NCBI GenBank assembly: GCA_022072025.1
Contig: JAJVIP010000006.1
Location: 1 to 64,000, forward strand
Length of the DNA: 64,000 nt
Source of the DNA: Elusimicrobiota bacterium
GTDB taxonomy: Bacteria; Elusimicrobiota; Elusimicrobia; F11
Direction: 5' to 3'
Positions 19,681-28,311 of this stretch are shown here, piece after piece. How positions within the stretch are numbered: position 1 is the stretch's first letter; the number at the start of each line of letters is the position of its first letter. The position numbers were made by a program, and so were the translations under genes. The notes under the pieces were generated by a model. It ran no database searches and was not told the origin of the DNA. It saw only the letters and a list, made by a program, of their open reading frames with translations.

Positions 19681-21656
19681 CCCTGAACTCCAACGCTTTT
19701 TTTAGAAGAGGTTTGCAACCGAACACGAATGGGCAAAATAACAACCTCCAATCCTTTGAAAAGAAGTTTGCGCTGCAACGAAAACGCTGTTTGATTGTGA
19801 AGCAATCGGTTCCACAAAGTTTCGTGCTCAAAAACCAATTGCCCCGTAAAAAACATTTTTCGAGAGTAACGGGGCCCCACTTCTTGACAGAGGGTTTCAA
19901 GGCCTTCAGTGACATCCGTTTCCAACGTCATACATGATTCGGCGAAAAACCCCATTCGCTGAGAAAGGACCACGTATTTTTCCAAGTCTTTGGTCAGAGA
20001 TTCTTTCAAATTATCCAGTTCGGACACCCCTTTGAAGCGATCGGTATCGATAACGCCTACGGAGAGAAACACAAAGTTTTTGTAATACCCCGGGAATGAT
20101 TTGTGAATGGCCAAAAAGGAGTGAATGCCCATTCCATTGTATCCAGTGACCATAAGGACTGCCGTCGGCTCATTGGGCTTGCGTTGAACTTTGGGAGCTT
20201 CTTCAGGCAGAGGAAGATCGGTGAGGATCTCATCCAAATGACGCAAAGCCGCCGAGGTTTGCCCATAATGATGGTGGACCCACAGACAGAAAAGAATAAA
20301 CCCCCCCGTGATGAGGAGGGTAACCCATCCCCCTTCTGAGAATTTAATCGTTGCGGTTACAATCAAGATACTGGCGGTGACCAAAAGCCCTGTTCCGCTC
20401 ACGCACAACTTTTTTTTCCATTGAGGTCCCCGCTCTTGAACCCAATGTTTCACCATGGCGAATTGAGAAAGAGAAAAGGTCAAAAACACATTGATGCTGT
20501 ACATGACGACGAGAATCCGAACGGAAGCGTGCGTATAAAGAAGCATGACCAACGCCGCGATTCCAATCGTTAGAATCCCGTCTTTGATCACAAGGCGGTC
20601 ACTTAAATTTTTAAACCGGCGTGGCAACCAATTGTCGATGGCCATGTTCGACATCACCCGAGGGCCGTCCAAAAAACCCGCCTGCGCCGCCACCAGCAAA
20701 AGGGCTCCTTCAGAAAGCATTGTGATCAGGAAAAACGGCCGCCCCAAGGACCAGGAATCTGTTAACACATGAACCAAGGTGGCGTTCAAGGTTTGCCCAG
20801 GAACTTCTCGAATATCATTCAGTAAATAGTTAATGAGGATGCCGCCGGCGGTGAAAGCCAAGGAACAGGCCATGAAAAGCATGGTTTTTTTCCCAGTCGC
20901 AACCCGCGGCTCGCGTAAAATTTGAAGTCCATTGCTAACGGCCTCGATTCCTGTAAAAGTACCGCCTCCCAATGCAAAGGCGCGCATGAAAATGAAGGCC
21001 ATCCCAAATAAACCCATATGCGAGAGCCCCTGCTGAGTTTCCGTAACCGTGTCGGCCACCATCCCATGCAAGTCCGCTCCATGGGAGGCAATCCCGTAGA
21101 CGATAATGAAGGTATGCGTAAAGACAAAAACAAGAAAAATGGGAGTCAAGATCATAACCGACTCTTTGATTCCTCTGAGATTTAAGGTGAGAAGAACCAG
21201 GAGAAAAACAATGGCGGCGAAAAATTTATAAGGAAGAAAATGGGAAGGTAAAAAACTAAATATCGCATCGGCGCTCGAAGCGATTGAAATGGCGACTGTC
21301 AAAATATAATCCACCAATAAAGCGCAACCCGAAACAAGACCTGGAAACGGCCCCAGCAATTTTGAGGCCACCAAATAGCCTCCGCCTCCAGAAGGAAAGA
21401 GTTCGATGATTTGAGTGTAACTGGCAGAGAGGATAAACACGGTGGCGGCCACGGCGATGGCCAATAAAATGGCCAGGTGAGTATACTCGCCCAAGGACCG
21501 AAACGCTTCTTCAGGACCGTAACAAGAAGAGCTCAAACCATCGGCCCCCAAACCCACCCAAGCAAAAAAGGCGATCAGAGACAGATTATGGAAAACCTGA
21601 GGATCCAGTGGATTTTTGGGTTTCCCGAAAAAGAGTTCTTTGAGATTTTTAATCAA
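19674..21656 (-). CDS. APC-superfamily permease resembling the KimA potassium transporter
   Basis: A 660-residue membrane protein with about 12 hydrophobic segments (residues 25-475) and a C-terminal cytoplasmic domain of about 170 residues. It follows the KimA (YdaO) layout: GADGLSSSCYGPEEAF near 38, YTQIIELFPSGGGGY near 83, LLVDYILTVAISI near 112, GTFTGIEAVSNG near 237. KimA imports potassium by proton symport and is controlled by c-di-AMP in Firmicutes; here the substrate may be potassium or an amino acid. The soluble tail (VLMVTGYNGMGIHSF onward) resembles a nucleotide-binding or USP-like fold and may be regulatory. It starts with TTG; no strong ribosome site is visible and no better upstream start exists. 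It overlaps rph downstream. Confidence 0.8.
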   Translation of the reverse strand: MIKNLKELFFGKPKNPLDPQVFHNLSLIAFFAWVGLGADGLSSSCYGPEEAFRSLGEYTHLAILLAIAVAATVFILSASYTQIIELFPSGGGGYLVASKLLGPFPGLVSGCALLVDYILTVAISIASSADAIFSFLPSHFLPYKFFAAIVFLLVLLTLNLRGIKESVMILTPIFLVFVFTHTFIIVYGIASHGADLHGMVADTVTETQQGLSHMGLFGMAFIFMRAFALGGGTFTGIEAVSNGLQILREPRVATGKKTMLFMACSLAFTAGGILINYLLNDIREVPGQTLNATLVHVLTDSWSLGRPFFLITMLSEGALLLVAAQAGFLDGPRVMSNMAIDNWLPRRFKNLSDRLVIKDGILTIGIAALVMLLYTHASVRILVVMYSINVFLTFSLSQFAMVKHWVQERGPQWKKKLCVSGTGLLVTASILIVTATIKFSEGGWVTLLITGGFILFCLWVHHHYGQTSAALRHLDEILTDLPLPEEAPKVQRKPNEPTAVLMVTGYNGMGIHSFLAIHKSFPGYYKNFVFLSVGVIDTDRFKGVSELDNLKESLTKDLEKYVVLSQRMGFFAESCMTLETDVTEGLETLCQEVGPRYSRKMFFTGQLVFEHETLWNRLLHNQTAFSLQRKLLFKGLEVVILPIRVRLQTSSKKSVGVQGC

Positions 21657-21748
21657 GGTAAAAGTGAGGTTTTTTCTTCATTTTTTTGCAGGAACCCCAG
21701 ATTCATACCATTTCGATATGAGAAGGTGAACAGGCCCCATGAAAAGAA

Positions 21749-21787
21749 ATCGGCCCTCCCACCGGATTATTTGGCGGGAGGGCCGAT
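21749..21787 (-). terminator. Strong intrinsic terminator of amtB-glnB
   Basis: A 12-bp perfect stem (ATCGGCCCTCCC and its complement) is followed on the minus strand by TTTCTTTT. It lies 25 nt past the glnB stop and separates the ammonium operon from the transporter-rph-rdgB operon. Confidence 0.9.
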
Positions 21788-21811
21788 GTTGAACAGACTG
21801 TCTTTCAGCGA

Positions 21812-22153
21812 TTAATTCAGAGCGCTGTCGCCCCGTTCACCGGTCCGTATGCGGACCGCTTCAGCCAGATTGGTGATGAATATCTTCCCATCTCCAATTT
21901 GACCTGTTTTGGTCACCTTACTGATGGTCGCAACAATCTCTTCGACTTCTTTATCACTGACCACCACTTCAAGTTTCACTTTTGGCAACAAGTCCACTTT
22001 GTATTCTTGGCCGCGCCATTGCTGGCTGACCCCCTTTTGCTTTCCATGGCCTTCAATTTCCGTGACCATGATGCCGGGATACCCCTTTTGTTCCAAGGCC
22101 GCCAATACAGAATCTAAACTATCGGGTCGAATAACGGCTTCAATTTTTTTCAT
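21812..22153 (-). CDS. glnB: PII nitrogen regulatory protein (GlnB/GlnK)
   Basis: A 113-residue trimeric signal protein that senses ATP/ADP and 2-oxoglutarate and, when encoded beside amtB, usually plugs the ammonium channel. The T-loop carries WRGQEYKVDLLPKVK with tyrosine 51 conserved, the site uridylylated in Proteobacteria. The C-terminal half has TGQIGDGKIFI and VRIRTGERG, both PII signatures. The start overlaps the amtB stop by ATGA, giving an amtB-glnB pair; by context GlnK is the likelier role. Terminated by the hairpin at 21749-21787. Confidence 0.95.
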   Translation of the reverse strand: MKKIEAVIRPDSLDSVLAALEQKGYPGIMVTEIEGHGKQKGVSQQWRGQEYKVDLLPKVKLEVVVSDKEVEEIVATISKVTKTGQIGDGKIFITNLAEAVRIRTGERGDSALN

Positions 22154-23640
22154 TTGGATACTCCTTCCATCATTATAGGAATTGCTTGATGGGTGGCTTT
22201 TCTTGACACGAATTCGGGATAGGCCAACTGTCCATGTTCTCCGATATCGAGTCCTTCAATTTCTTCCTGAAGCGATACACGCAATCCATACACCATTTTA
22301 ATCACATAAAATGTGATGAAAGCACCAATGAATGTGAAAGCGGCCACGGAACCCACTCCGGTTAACTGAGTCATGAGCAATTTGGTTCCGCCTCCATAGA
22401 AGAGTCCATTTCCAGTTGTATTGGGCAAGAAGACATCCTGCGCGAATAAACCGACGCAGATGGTTCCAAATACACCACAAACCAAATGAACCGAAAGCGC
22501 TCCTACAGGATCATCAAGTTTCAATTTATCAAACATGATAACGGCAAACACGACAATGACCCCAGCAATCGCGCCAATCACAAAAGAACTGCCCACACTG
22601 ATAAATGCGCAAGGCGCGGTGACCGCAACCAAACCGGCCAAACAACCATTGATGGACATTCCAAGATCAGGTTTTTTAAGGAATACCCAAGAGGTAAGGG
22701 TCGAGGTCAATAAGGCGGCAGCAGCGGCGGTGTTGGTCGTCACACAAATGCGAGCAATATCGCCTGCTACAGCGGCCATGGTGGATCCAGGGTTAAAACC
22801 AAACCAACCCAACCACAGAATCAAGGCCCCAACGGTGCCCGATGTCAAGTTGTGCCCAGGGATGGGGTTCACTTTTCCATCTTTCCCATATTTTCCAAAC
22901 CGAGGTCCCAATACAATCACTCCCGCCAATGCGGCCCATCCACCAACAGAGTGAACGGCTGTGGAACCGGCAAAATCCCAGAAACCGGCTTTGGCCAGCC
23001 ACCCTCCACCCCAAATCCAATGGCCCGTGATGGGATACAAAAGTCCCACCAACACAAATGAGAAAATGATAAAGGATCCATATCTAATACGTTCAGCCAC
23101 CGCTCCTGAAACAATCGTTGCCGCGGTTCCAGCAAACACCAATTGAAAGAAGAACTTGGCCAAGAAGGGAACCGTGGCCCAAGAAATGGCACTGTAAACA
23201 CCTTGATAAGCATCACCAGAAGCGGGACTGTTGTCGGCACCGCCAAGGAAAAAGAGCCCATTAAGACCCATAAACCCATTGCCATCACCGAACATCAACC
23301 CCCACCCAATGATCCAAAAGGCAATCGAAGAGGCGGCGAACACGATGAAATTCTTCGAAAGAATATTCACGCAGTTCTTGGCTCTCGCAAACCCGGATTC
23401 CACCATGGCAAACCCCAAGTTCATAAAAAACACCAACATTCCAGTCACCAGGACCCAGATGGTGTCCATGGCCACTTTGCTATCCATCGCTTTTGTTTGA
23501 AGCTCCGCAATTTGAGCGGCCATATCAGGCGTGGCAGCCACCACGGTAGTTACCTCTTCAGCGCGGACAAGACCCATGACTCCAAGGCTCAAGGTCGTCA
23601 ACACAAAGAAGAGGGTCAGTCTTTTTTTCAGATGTCTCAT
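22150..23640 (-). CDS. amtB: Ammonium transporter AmtB
   Basis: A 496-residue protein, chosen to start at MRHLKKRLTLFF because the ATG at 23640 has AAGGGGG five bases upstream; the open frame runs 15 codons further up without a better site. It has a signal peptide (about 1-27, ending VRAEE), then 11 membrane helices of the Amt/Rh channel. Visible signatures: GFAMVESGFARAKN at the start of the core, AVHSVGGW (first pore histidine), WFGFNPGS and the DDPVGALSVHLVCGVFGT stretch with the second pore histidine. It conducts ammonium across the inner membrane and is gated by the PII protein encoded next. A leader terminator upstream suggests conditional expression. Confidence 0.95.
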   Translation of the reverse strand: MRHLKKRLTLFFVLTTLSLGVMGLVRAEEVTTVVAATPDMAAQIAELQTKAMDSKVAMDTIWVLVTGMLVFFMNLGFAMVESGFARAKNCVNILSKNFIVFAASSIAFWIIGWGLMFGDGNGFMGLNGLFFLGGADNSPASGDAYQGVYSAISWATVPFLAKFFFQLVFAGTAATIVSGAVAERIRYGSFIIFSFVLVGLLYPITGHWIWGGGWLAKAGFWDFAGSTAVHSVGGWAALAGVIVLGPRFGKYGKDGKVNPIPGHNLTSGTVGALILWLGWFGFNPGSTMAAVAGDIARICVTTNTAAAAALLTSTLTSWVFLKKPDLGMSINGCLAGLVAVTAPCAFISVGSSFVIGAIAGVIVVFAVIMFDKLKLDDPVGALSVHLVCGVFGTICVGLFAQDVFLPNTTGNGLFYGGGTKLLMTQLTGVGSVAAFTFIGAFITFYVIKMVYGLRVSLQEEIEGLDIGEHGQLAYPEFVSRKATHQAIPIMMEGVSK

Positions 23641-23691
23641 AACATCCCCCTTAATTTTTTTGACGGCATCCATTTTGAGCCTCATTGCCCG

Positions 23692-23733
23692 AAATTAAAA
23701 AAGCCCTCTTCCAACTATCTTGGAAGAAGGCTT
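23692..23733 (-). terminator. Intrinsic terminator in the amtB leader (possible attenuator)
   Basis: On the minus strand a stem AAGCC-TCTTCCAA pairs with TTGGAAGA-GGCTT (one mismatch, 5-nt loop), followed by TTTTTT. It sits about 50 nt upstream of the amtB start with no gene before it on that strand, so it ends a short leader transcript. A second hairpin, ATCCGC/GCGGAT, lies just upstream at 23754-23771. Confidence 0.75.
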
Positions 23734-23753
23734 CATTGCCGTTTGTACATATT

Positions 23754-23771
23754 ATCCGCTTCACTGCGGAT
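23754..23771 (-). promoter_or_regulatory. Leader hairpin upstream of the amtB attenuator
   Basis: A perfect 6-bp stem ATCCGC/GCGGAT with a 6-nt loop lies 20 nt before the leader terminator in the transcript. A TTGACA at 23803-23808 (minus) could be the -35 of its promoter, but the -10 is poor. Confidence 0.4.
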
Positions 23772-23973
23772 GGGCCGTTAACTACCATAAGCCCACAATG
23801 CCTGTCAACAACAACTTCGGCAACTCCGAACACGGACTTCTCCACCCCCATGACAAACAGGTGGCAAATTGAAGGCAAATTGATGACAAAAAATTCTCAT
23901 TGATTTTCCGACGTGGACAGGGAATATTCTTCCCAAGCACCCAACAACATAAGAAAACGCTCGGGAGGTTGCC

Positions 23974-24666
23974 ATGGACGCACTCAAATCCAAAGTTCTC
24001 GCCATAGACGACGATGAATCAATTCTGATGCTCTTTGATACCATCCTCCCCAAAGAAGGGTTCAGCGTGGTTTCAACCCCGCGAGGTGGAACCGGCATCA
24101 CCATGGCCCATGATGAAAAACCCGATCTCATCATTCTCGACCTGGGCCTCCCCGACATCCCCGGCATGGAAGTGTGCCGAGTCATGAGACAAGACCCCGC
24201 CATCCGGCATATCCCCATCTTGATGCTGACCGCGCAAGCCAATGTTCAAGACAAAGTGAAGGGTCTCGAGCTTGGCGCGGATGATTATTTACCCAAACCC
24301 TTTGAACCCAAGGAATTGGTGGCGCGAATTCGAGCCATCTTGCGTAGGACGCTGCATGAAAACCCCACCGAAAAAATATTGGAGCGTGCCAATGTGCGCA
24401 TCTTGGTGGATCAAATCACCGTGGAAGTGGATGGAGTTCAAAAAGGAAGGCTGACGAGGAAAGAGTTTGATTTGTTGTACGTCTTGATGAAGAAATGCCC
24501 TCAAGTTCTCAGTCGAAGTTATCTGGTAGAAACGGTATGGGGAACCGATTATCCTGTGACCGATAGAACCGTTGACGCCACCATCAAACGGCTACGCCAA
24601 AAACTGGGTCCTGAAGGGGCCCGACATGTCACCACCATCGAAGGATTCGGTTATAAATTCGAATGA
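23974..24666 (+). CDS. OmpR/PhoB-family response regulator
   Basis: A 230-residue two-component regulator. The receiver domain (about 7-122) has the acidic pair IDDDE at 11-15, phosphoacceptor aspartate 56 (LIILDLGLPD), threonine 86 and lysine 108 in YLPKPFEP. The winged-helix DNA-binding domain (about 138-230) has LTRKEFDLLYVLMKK and DRTVDATIKRLRQKLG, then [17 protein letters not shown] five bases before the ATG supports the start. No histidine kinase gene is adjacent, so it is an orphan here. It is divergent from amtB, with 333 nt between the two starts, so the shared region may hold its own operator. Its 3' end overlaps the convergent membrane-protein gene by 16 nt. Confidence 0.95.
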   Translation: MDALKSKVLAIDDDESILMLFDTILPKEGFSVVSTPRGGTGITMAHDEKPDLIILDLGLPDIPGMEVCRVMRQDPAIRHIPILMLTAQANVQDKVKGLELGADDYLPKPFEPKELVARIRAILRRTLHENPTEKILERANVRILVDQITVEVDGVQKGRLTRKEFDLLYVLMKKCPQVLSRSYLVETVWGTDYPVTDRTVDATIKRLRQKLGPEGARHVTTIEGFGYKFE

Positions 24667-25250
24667 CGCCGACGTTTGAGCATATAGTTAAACACCATCA
24701 CGCCCAAGATTGAAAAAGACACCAATATTAAAGGTCCCAACGCATGCGCCAACGCCTTGGTTAGGCCTTTTTGCCCCCCCACCAGGGCCGCCTCCCAAAG
24801 AGAATGAGCCAAATAAGTCACAATGCCCATCCAAGGCAAAATTCCGATCATGGTTCCCGTAATAAAATCGGTTTGCCGAACCCCCGAAAACCCCAGCGCG
24901 TAGTTTGAAACAATAAACGGCGGAACCCCAATTAATCGAAGCAGAAGAATTGTTTTAAATCCCTCCATCTTTGAAAACTTCTCCCACGCTTTGAACTCTT
25001 TGCGAAAAAACGTTCCCACACTTCGTTCTCCCCATTTGCGAGTCACCATAAAAGACAACCAGGCGCCAGTGGTGGCGGCAAATATATTCATCGGCAAAGC
25101 CACCCAGAAAGGAAATAACACGCCGCCAATAATCGGGAAGAGCGTAATGGGGAGTCCCATGACCCCCACCACAAAAATGACGTAAAAAGCCAATGAAAAC
25201 CAAAAACTGGCTTGAGCCAACTCAACCCAATGAATCGCCAAATCTAACAT
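24651..25250 (-). CDS. TVP38/TMEM64 (VTT/DedA-type) membrane protein
   Basis: A 199-residue inner-membrane protein with about five hydrophobic segments. It has the VTT-domain pattern: a glycine-rich [18 protein letters not shown] stretch near 29, [18 protein letters not shown] near 58, and [21 protein letters not shown] near 104 followed by [16 protein letters not shown] proteins are linked to lipid scrambling or transport (undecaprenyl-phosphate or phosphatidylethanolamine flipping in DedA relatives), but the substrate here is unknown. It overlaps the peroxiredoxin gene by 7 nt upstream and is convergent with the response regulator. Confidence 0.85.
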   Translation of the reverse strand: MLDLAIHWVELAQASFWFSLAFYVIFVVGVMGLPITLFPIIGGVLFPFWVALPMNIFAATTGAWLSFMVTRKWGERSVGTFFRKEFKAWEKFSKMEGFKTILLLRLIGVPPFIVSNYALGFSGVRQTDFITGTMIGILPWMGIVTYLAHSLWEAALVGGQKGLTKALAHALGPLILVSFSILGVMVFNYMLKRRRHSNL

Positions 25251-25735
25251 GGGTTACATTCCCGCAAGATCATGAGCGCCTGCTCAACGTGAGATTTGGG
25301 GTTGAACTGTGAATTGAAAACATGTTGAACGGTTCCTTTTTTATCAATTACAAAGGTGACACGGCCAGGAATTACTCCCATGGTTGAAGGAACACCATAA
25401 AGACGCCGCACCTGATTGGATTGATCACTCAATAACGTGAAAGGAAGTTTGTACTTTTGAATAAACCGCAGATGGGATTCGGGGGAATCCGAACTAATCC
25501 CAATGACTTCCGCCCCTTTTTCCTTAAAAACTTCATAATGATCGCGAAAACTGCACGACTCCGCAATGCAACCATAGGTGTCATCTTTGGGATAAAAGTA
25601 GAGGACCACGCATTTTTTTCCAAGAAAATCACTCAAACGAACCGTTTTGCCTTCATGTGAAGACAGAGAGAAATCAGGGGCTTGATCGCCGGTTTCGACT
25701 TTGGAATGAAAAAATCTTTTGAATAACTTGATCAT
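25244..25735 (-). CDS. bcp: Peroxiredoxin of the Bcp/PrxQ type
   Basis: A 163-residue thiol peroxidase that reduces hydrogen and organic peroxides. [19 protein letters not shown] opens the thioredoxin fold, and the active site reads [15 protein letters not shown], giving peroxidatic cysteine 56 and resolving cysteine 61 in the C-x4-C spacing of Bcp. The usual proline of T-P-G-C is tyrosine here, a small departure. The R of the catalytic triad is in [12 protein letters not shown]. About ten extra basic residues precede the domain; no signal peptide is seen. It lies 59 nt downstream of tmRNA. Confidence 0.9.
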   Translation of the reverse strand: MIKLFKRFFHSKVETGDQAPDFSLSSHEGKTVRLSDFLGKKCVVLYFYPKDDTYGCIAESCSFRDHYEVFKEKGAEVIGISSDSPESHLRFIQKYKLPFTLLSDQSNQVRRLYGVPSTMGVIPGRVTFVIDKKGTVQHVFNSQFNPKSHVEQALMILRECNPC

Positions 25736-25740
25736 TAATT

Positions 25741-25775
25741 ATGGTCCATGGTCCATAGACTATTGTCCATAGACC
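25741..25775. repeat. Short direct repeat GTCCATAGAC
   Basis: Two copies of GTCCATAGAC are separated by TATT, preceded by GGTCCATG. A related stretch (TAGTCCATGGACTAT) occurs at 32439-32453, just upstream of the dus gene. These are probably low-complexity dispersed intergenic repeats. Confidence 0.5.
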
Positions 25776-25794
25776 AAATTTTTCTTTGAAATTT

Positions 25795-26145
25795 TGGAGG
25801 TGGCGGGAATCGAACCCGCGTCCGATGGGGCGCTTGTGTTGTCGCTACAGGCTTAGCCTCGTCTTTTATCTCGCCGCATCGTTGTCACGAGACAGAACCG
25901 CGGCGCGGCCAGCCTCGTTGTTTTTAAGTTATTTGAGACGAGACTCGCTCAAACAACCGATCCCGGTAATGGCGTTCCGACCCCGATACCGGGCGTTTCG
26001 GGCGGAACGTCACAGCGTATTAGGCTGCGAGAGCCAACTCTTCGTTGGCAGTTACTAGTTTGGGCGACTTGATAACGGAGCCGTCGACCAACTCCGACCT
26101 GCGACAGGCACTTACACAACCACCGTCGAAACCAATGTCACCCCC
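25795..26145 (-). ncRNA. ssrA: Transfer-messenger RNA (tmRNA)
   Basis: About 351 nt. The 5' end GGGGGTGACATTGGTTTCGA pairs with the 3' end CACCTCC, giving a 7-bp acceptor stem (one G-T). The T arm GCGGG-TTCGATT-CCCGC is intact and CCA is not encoded. Inside, an open frame followed by TAA encodes a tag ending ANEELALAA, matching the usual A(N/D)...LAA degradation tag; the exact resume codon (ACT or GCC) is not certain. Several pseudoknot stems are visible, for example the CCGGTATCGG and CCATTACCGG region. It releases stalled ribosomes with SmpB and tags the nascent protein for proteolysis. Confidence 0.97.
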
Positions 26146-26167
26146 GGTTTTCGCACTATGGTGAAGG

Positions 26168-26704
26168 CTATGAATTAAAGTGAAGAGGAGCCCGTTTCAA
26201 CTGACGTCTTTTCTTAAAAAACGTTCTCAACAACCCCACTGATTCTTCAGCCAAGACCCCTTTTACAACAATAGGACGATGATTGAGTTTCCGGTTCGGT
26301 AATATTTTAAATACCGAGCCACACGCCCCCGCCTTGGGATCTTTGGCCCCAAAAACCACCTGAGGGATTCGGGCCTGAACAATAGCTCCAGCGCACATGG
26401 CGCAGGGCTCCAAGGTGACATAGAGAATCGTATTTAGAAATCGCTCATTTTTTAACTTTTTAACCGCCTCCTGAATCACCACGACTTCAGCATGCGCGGT
26501 TGGATCCCTTTTGGTTCGGGTTAAATTGTGACCCTTGGCGATGACATGCCCGTCACGCACCAATAGAGCCCCCACGGGAACTTCCCCTTTTCTTGCCGCG
26601 GACGCCGCCCCTGCAAGAGCCCGCTGCATGAAAGGCAAATGTTCAACCCCTTTGGGAGGCGATGACTTCTTTTTCAGAGGAGAGGGCATGCTCCAACGTT
26701 GCAC
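26168..26704 (-). CDS. tadA: tRNA adenosine(34) deaminase TadA
   Basis: A 178-residue zinc deaminase converting A34 to inosine in tRNA-Arg(ACG); that substrate tRNA is encoded 1.5 kb upstream at 28194-28266. The catalytic H-A-E is in DPTAHAEVVV and the zinc cysteines are in EPCAMCAGAI; VPVGALLVRDG is also typical. The listed start (GTG 26704) overlaps the upstream gene by 62 nt and adds about 20 basic residues before the conserved domain. An ATG at 26629 (MQRALAG) would give a normal-length protein. Neither start has a clear ribosome site. It ends 22 nt before tmRNA. Confidence 0.93.
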   Translation of the reverse strand: MQRWSMPSPLKKKSSPPKGVEHLPFMQRALAGAASAARKGEVPVGALLVRDGHVIAKGHNLTRTKRDPTAHAEVVVIQEAVKKLKNERFLNTILYVTLEPCAMCAGAIVQARIPQVVFGAKDPKAGACGSVFKILPNRKLNHRPIVVKGVLAEESVGLLRTFFKKRRQLKRAPLHFNS

Positions 26705-28184
26705 TGGGGGTGGTCAAGGGGACCGCTTCGAATAAGATTTGGTAGGAAAAAAGTTTCGGCGCGAGACGAATCAAAAAGATATTTATTCGTTCCATCCATT
26801 GAGCGATTCGCCGGGAAAACCCCAGCGTTCGAAAGGGAAATGGAATGAAATGTTCTTTTTGAACCACAAAACCTGTCTGAATCATCAAATTCCTGAATGT
26901 GTGCAGAGAAAACAGGCGTTTGTGAGTCACGTCGAGAATTCCTTTTCGGGCGTAATTAAAATGTCCCATCAACATCATAAGCCGAACCACAAAAAAAGCG
27001 ACATTGGCGGTGCTGCACACATATCGAGGAGGAGTTTTGTAACCCAATCGCGCTAAGCCGAGCAAAAACTTTTCCGGGAAAGATACATGCTCAATCACGT
27101 CTAGCAGTAAAATAGCGTCAAAATTTTCAGCCAGAATCAATCGATGAAGCCGCTCCGCCTCCTGCTCCAAATTGATTTGCTCATAACGAAGCATCGTCGG
27201 TTTCACTTCCGTTGGTGGAATCATATCGACGCCGATGACCCGGCAAGAAAATTTTTTCGTTAATTGTTCAGCGACATATCCGCCCGAACAGCCGATATCC
27301 AATACTTTTGATTGAGGAGGAACAATCCCCGCCTCTCCACAAACCAGAGAATGCGGACTGATGGATTCAAATTTTTCCTCGTACACGGAGGCTTCTTGGT
27401 GGTCCAGCGGCGCATCGCTTAAAAGGCCTGGATGATAGCGAGCGTCATAAAAAAGCTGATATTTCTGGAGGAAAAACTTAAGACTGGCTTTGACAACATC
27501 TTTTGCGTATTTCATGCCGTTGACATGACATATCTCATCTCCATACCGGGTTGGGATATTGATCTCCAAAAACTTGGCGCCGCTTTGAATCAATTGGAGA
27601 ATAATTTCGGTGTCAAAATGAAAATCGTTCGTGTTGAGTTCAAAAGCGACTTGTGACAAAGCCTTGGTGCTGTAAGCCCGGTACCCCGTGTGCCATTCGC
27701 TCAAAGCGACACCCGCCAGCTTGTTTTGAATTTTCGTCAGAATGCGGTTACCAACAAATTTATAGAGGGGCATCCCTCCTTTTAAAGGAGAATACTTCTG
27801 CCCGAACCGCACGCCCAACACACATCCCACACTGGAATTCTGCTCAAAAGGAGCCACCAACTCCGGCAAGGCCTTGGGGGTGTATTGATTATCCCCGTGA
27901 AGCATCACCACCACATCAAACCCATAGTTCACCGCATAGCGGTATCCCACTTTTTGATTGCCCCCATAGCCTTGATTGACTTTGTTCTTTAAAACACGGG
28001 CATTGGTGAGCTTCTCTCGCTTTACATATTCACGCGCCACCTCAACCGTTCGGTCTTTGGACGCGTCATCGATGAGCAATATTTCGGCGTTGGAGGTGTT
28101 CTTGTACTGGGGAGGAATGTCGTTGAAAACCGACTCAATATGCTTTTCGGCATTGTATGAGAGAATGAATATAAGGAGCTTCAT
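26643..28184 (-). CDS. Fused GT2 glycosyltransferase and SAM methyltransferase
   Basis: A 513-residue two-domain protein. Residues 1-240 are a GT2 family A domain like dolichyl/polyprenyl-phosphate sugar transferases: LLIFILSYNAEKHI at the start, EILLIDDASKDRT near 34, NQGYGGNQKVGYRYA near 69, and HGDNQY (DxD-like) near 96. Residues about 285-440 are a class I methyltransferase: VLDIGCSGGYVAEQL (SAM site), VIGVDM and ILLLDVIEHVSFPEKFL. The C terminus (about 460-513) has one hydrophobic segment. It could attach and methylate a lipid-linked sugar. The ATG at 28184 lies nine bases from the 3' end of tRNA-Arg(ACG) with no Shine-Dalgarno sequence, yet the protein begins correctly there. The end overlaps tadA. 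Confidence 0.88.
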   Translation of the reverse strand: MKLLIFILSYNAEKHIESVFNDIPPQYKNTSNAEILLIDDASKDRTVEVAREYVKREKLTNARVLKNKVNQGYGGNQKVGYRYAVNYGFDVVVMLHGDNQYTPKALPELVAPFEQNSSVGCVLGVRFGQKYSPLKGGMPLYKFVGNRILTKIQNKLAGVALSEWHTGYRAYSTKALSQVAFELNTNDFHFDTEIILQLIQSGAKFLEINIPTRYGDEICHVNGMKYAKDVVKASLKFFLQKYQLFYDARYHPGLLSDAPLDHQEASVYEEKFESISPHSLVCGEAGIVPPQSKVLDIGCSGGYVAEQLTKKFSCRVIGVDMIPPTEVKPTMLRYEQINLEQEAERLHRLILAENFDAILLLDVIEHVSFPEKFLLGLARLGYKTPPRYVCSTANVAFFVVRLMMLMGHFNYARKGILDVTHKRLFSLHTFRNLMIQTGFVVQKEHFIPFPFRTLGFSRRIAQWMERINIFLIRLAPKLFSYQILFEAVPLTTPSATLEHALSSEKEVIASQRG

Positions 28185-28193
28185 ATTAAAATT

Positions 28194-28266
28194 TGTGGCC
28201 AGTAGGATTTGAACCTACGGCCTTCTCGTTCGTAGCGAGACGCTCTTCCAGCTGAGCTATGGCCAC
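28194..28266 (-). tRNA. tRNA-Arg (anticodon ACG)
   Basis: The acceptor GTGGCCA/TGGCCAC, D arm GCTC/GAGC, anticodon stem TCTCG/CGAGA with loop CTACGAA (anticodon ACG) and T arm GTAGG/CCTAC fold cleanly. Length is 73 nt and CCA is not encoded. The A34 is the target of TadA. It is 45 nt downstream of the cardiolipin synthase gene and 9 nt upstream of the GT2-methyltransferase start. Confidence 0.95.
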
Positions 28267-28311
28267 TAAATAGATGTTTTTCAATGGGGGCGCGAGTGTA
28301 TCAAAATATTC

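Noticed and set aside
23640-23973. Glutamine riboswitch in the amtB leader
   Set aside because: I looked for the conserved core (GGAAGUAGG and CCGAAGGAACGC-like strings) and did not find it; only the hairpins are reported.
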